From Actinomycetales bacterium (GTDB taxonomy: Bacteria > Actinomycetota > Actinomycetes > Actinomycetales > Actinomycetaceae), in contig JALHDK010000112.1 in NCBI GenBank assembly GCA_022838965.1, positions 1 through 6,734 on the forward strand: DNA of 6,734 nucleotides, read 5' to 3'. Positions within the stretch are counted from its first letter, which is position 1. Each line of letters opens with the position of its first letter. The notes beneath the pieces were generated by a model. The model was not told the origin of the DNA and did not search any database. It was given only the letters and a program-made list of their open reading frames with translations. The position numbers and the translations under genes were made by a program. This document shows positions 5,193 to 6,734 of this stretch, one piece after another.

Positions 5193-6734
5193 CGCAACCG
5201 CGCCCCGAGCACAGCGGCGGCCGTCTCGATGACCCGCTCCCGCACCGCCGCGATCTCCGCGGCGGCGAGCGTCCGGTCCGGGGCGCGCAGGCGGAGGGAG
5301 AAGGCCAGGGACTTCAGCCCGTCGCCCAGGGCCGCGGAGGTGTACACGTCGAAGAGCCGCACCTGCTCGGCGAGTTCGCCGGCAGCGTCGCGCACCACGG
5401 CGAGCGCCCGCCCGTTCGGGATGGACGCGTCCATCACAAGGGCGATGTCCTCCTTGGCGGGAGGGTAGGTGGACACCGGTGTCACCTGCAGCGGCTCACC
5501 GGGGACCGCCGCGAGGAGGGCATCCAGGTCGACCTCGAAGGACACGGTGCGCGGGGGCAGGTCAAGGTCCGGCAGGATCGCCGGGTGCAGCTCGCCCGCG
5601 TGGCCCACCACCTCTCCACCCACGAGGAGTTCGGCGCAGCGCCCGGGGTGCCAGGGTGCGTGCTCGGCCTGGCGGGCCTCCACGCGGACTCCCACCGTGC
5701 GGGCCGCGAGGTGCACGAGCTCGACGGCGTCCGCCCAGTCCCACGGCCGGGGCCTGCCGAGCGCGCCGCCGGGGGCGGTGGGCCCCGCCATGATGGCGGC
5801 CAGGTGGGTGGGCTGCTCCGGCACCGCGGCGTGAATGGCCGCCAGCGTCGCGGGGTCCGGCAGCTGGGCCACCGGGGGGAGCGGGGAGGGCTGCAGGTCA
5901 CGACCGCGGGTCACCATGCCGAGCTCCATGATCGCGAGGTCGTTGCCGCGGCCGACGTTGCGCCGGGCCACCTCGATCAGCGTGGCAAGCACGCTGGTGC
6001 GCAGGTAGGGGGCATCGTCGGCGAGCGGGTTCGCGAGACGGATCATCCGGCGCCGTGGATCGTCGGCCGGCACCCCCAACCGGTCGTGGACGTCGTCGCC
6101 GACGAAGGGGTAGGAGAGCACCTCGTGGAGGCCGTGCTCCGCCAGGGCCCGCATGACCGCCCGGCGCTGGCGCTGCCGCGCCGTCAGTCCCCGGCCCGCG
6201 GGGGCCGCCGGCACGACCGAGGGGATGGCGTCGTAGCCGCGGAGGCGGGCGACCTCCTCCACGAAGTCCTCGGGGACCACGAGGTCGGAACGCCAGCTTG
6301 GCGGTGTCACGACGAGCGTGTCACCATCCCGCGCCACGTGGGCGCCGAGCATCTCCAGGGTCTCGACGACCTGGTCGGTGGTGTAGTCCACGCCGACCAC
6401 CCGGCTGGGAAGCTGTCCGTCCATCACCACGGGGCGCGGCGGGGTGGTGGTGTCCACGTCGGTGACGACGTCGTCGATCTCACCGCCGCCGTACTCGGCC
6501 AGGAGTTCGGCGGCCCGCTGCGCAGCGTAAGGGGGCAACTGCGGGTCGACGCCGCGCTCGAACCGCTTCGCCGACTCACTTGCCAGGCGGTGGCGCCTGG
6601 AGGTGCGGGTCACCGAGACCGGATCGAAATGGGCCGCTTCGAGCAGGACGTCCGTCGTGCCCGGGTCGATCTCCGTGGACGCGCCCCCCATCACCCCGGC
6701 GAGCGCGAGGACACGCCGGCCGTCGTCGTCGGTG
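5189..6734 (-). CDS. pheT: Phenylalanyl-tRNA synthetase beta subunit PheT, C-terminal 514 residues (N-terminus beyond right edge)
   Basis: Beta chain of the cytoplasmic alpha2beta2 phenylalanyl-tRNA synthetase, which charges tRNA-Phe with phenylalanine. The frame is open to the right edge. Numbering from the first whole codon: LAGVMGGASTEID (11-23) and RFERGVDP (57-64) belong to the end of the B3/B4 editing region. The B5 domain includes VVGVDYTTDQV (112-122), PPSWRSDL (144-151) and EDFVEEVARLRGYDAIP (155-171). The synthetase-like core follows to about 400. The ferredoxin-fold anticodon-binding domain spans about 420-514, from VSTYPPAKEDIALV through DRTLAAAEI. Whole family members are about 800-840 residues, so roughly the N-terminal 300, with the tRNA-binding domain, lie outside; pheS is expected further right. 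Its stop overlaps the SDR start as GTGA, so the SDR and flavodoxin genes are probably read from the pheST mRNA. Confidence 0.97.
   Translation of the reverse strand, partial: TDDDGRRVLALAGVMGGASTEIDPGTTDVLLEAAHFDPVSVTRTSRRHRLASESAKRFERGVDPQLPPYAAQRAAELLAEYGGGEIDDVVTDVDTTTPPRPVVMDGQLPSRVVGVDYTTDQVVETLEMLGAHVARDGDTLVVTPPSWRSDLVVPEDFVEEVARLRGYDAIPSVVPAAPAGRGLTARQRQRRAVMRALAEHGLHEVLSYPFVGDDVHDRLGVPADDPRRRMIRLANPLADDAPYLRTSVLATLIEVARRNVGRGNDLAIMELGMVTRGRDLQPSPLPPVAQLPDPATLAAIHAAVPEQPTHLAAIMAGPTAPGGALGRPRPWDWADAVELVHLAARTVGVRVEARQAEHAPWHPGRCAELLVGGEVVGHAGELHPAILPDLDLPPRTVSFEVDLDALLAAVPGEPLQVTPVSTYPPAKEDIALVMDASIPNGRALAVVRDAAGELAEQVRLFDVYTSAALGDGLKSLAFSLRLRAPDRTLAAAEIAAVRERVIETAAAVLGARLR

Noticed and set aside
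3579..5468. Open frame of 629 codons on the plus strand from within the oxidoreductase gene through the flavodoxin and SDR genes into pheT.
   Set aside because: It crosses several real genes on both strands, has low-complexity Arg/Pro/Ser-rich composition and no domain; a GC-driven shadow frame.
5482..5901. Alternative open frames on both strands inside pheT.
   Set aside because: The PheT frame has continuous homology through the B5 and anticodon-binding domains; the others are repetitive Arg/Pro/Ser sequence.
6722..6730. GTC triplet repeat near the right edge.
   Set aside because: Three copies only, encoding Asp-Asp-Asp in PheT; ordinary coding sequence.

Overview
This is a very GC-rich window (roughly 70% G+C by eye) with dense, overlapping genes, GTG starts, and a pheT-to-argCJB neighbourhood. 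In many actinobacteria pheS-pheT lies directly upstream of an arginine cluster (argC-J-B-D-F-R, often G-H), so this is most likely chromosomal DNA of an actinobacterium. I cannot name the genus with confidence. Nothing suggests a plasmid, phage, transposon, CRISPR array or RNA gene.

Layout from left to right. Positions 1-2806 (minus strand) hold argC, argJ and argB, transcribed right to left and joined by 4-base ATGA stop/start overlaps; argB runs off the left edge. They encode the early steps of arginine synthesis: N-acetylglutamate kinase (ArgB), N-acetyl-gamma-glutamyl-phosphate reductase (ArgC) and ornithine acetyltransferase (ArgJ). Positions 2807-2902 form a compact divergent control region. 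It contains two ARG-box-like sites 20 bp apart that touch the argC start, a perfect 6-bp dyad, and a strong Shine-Dalgarno for the gene on the other strand. Positions 2903-3892 (plus strand) encode a zeta-crystallin/quinone oxidoreductase-type enzyme. It converges on, and overlaps by 11 bp, a minus-strand group: a small flavodoxin-domain protein (3882-4385), a short-chain dehydrogenase/reductase (4401-5192), and pheT (5189 to the right edge). pheT lacks its N-terminal part here.

The minus-strand order pheT -> SDR -> flavodoxin looks like one transcription unit, since pheT and the SDR share a GTGA overlap and the next gap is 15 bases or less. The arginine unit probably starts from its own ArgR-controlled promoter near 2806. 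The three redox genes therefore sit between pheT and argC, which are adjacent in many relatives. No obvious pathway links the three; each is recognisable to family level only.

I see no convincing new biological system. The points most worth checking are the tandem ArgR operator with a probable leaderless argC start, the unusual residues after the ArgC catalytic cysteine, the redox trio between pheT and argC, and the convergent gene overlap with a nearby hairpin.
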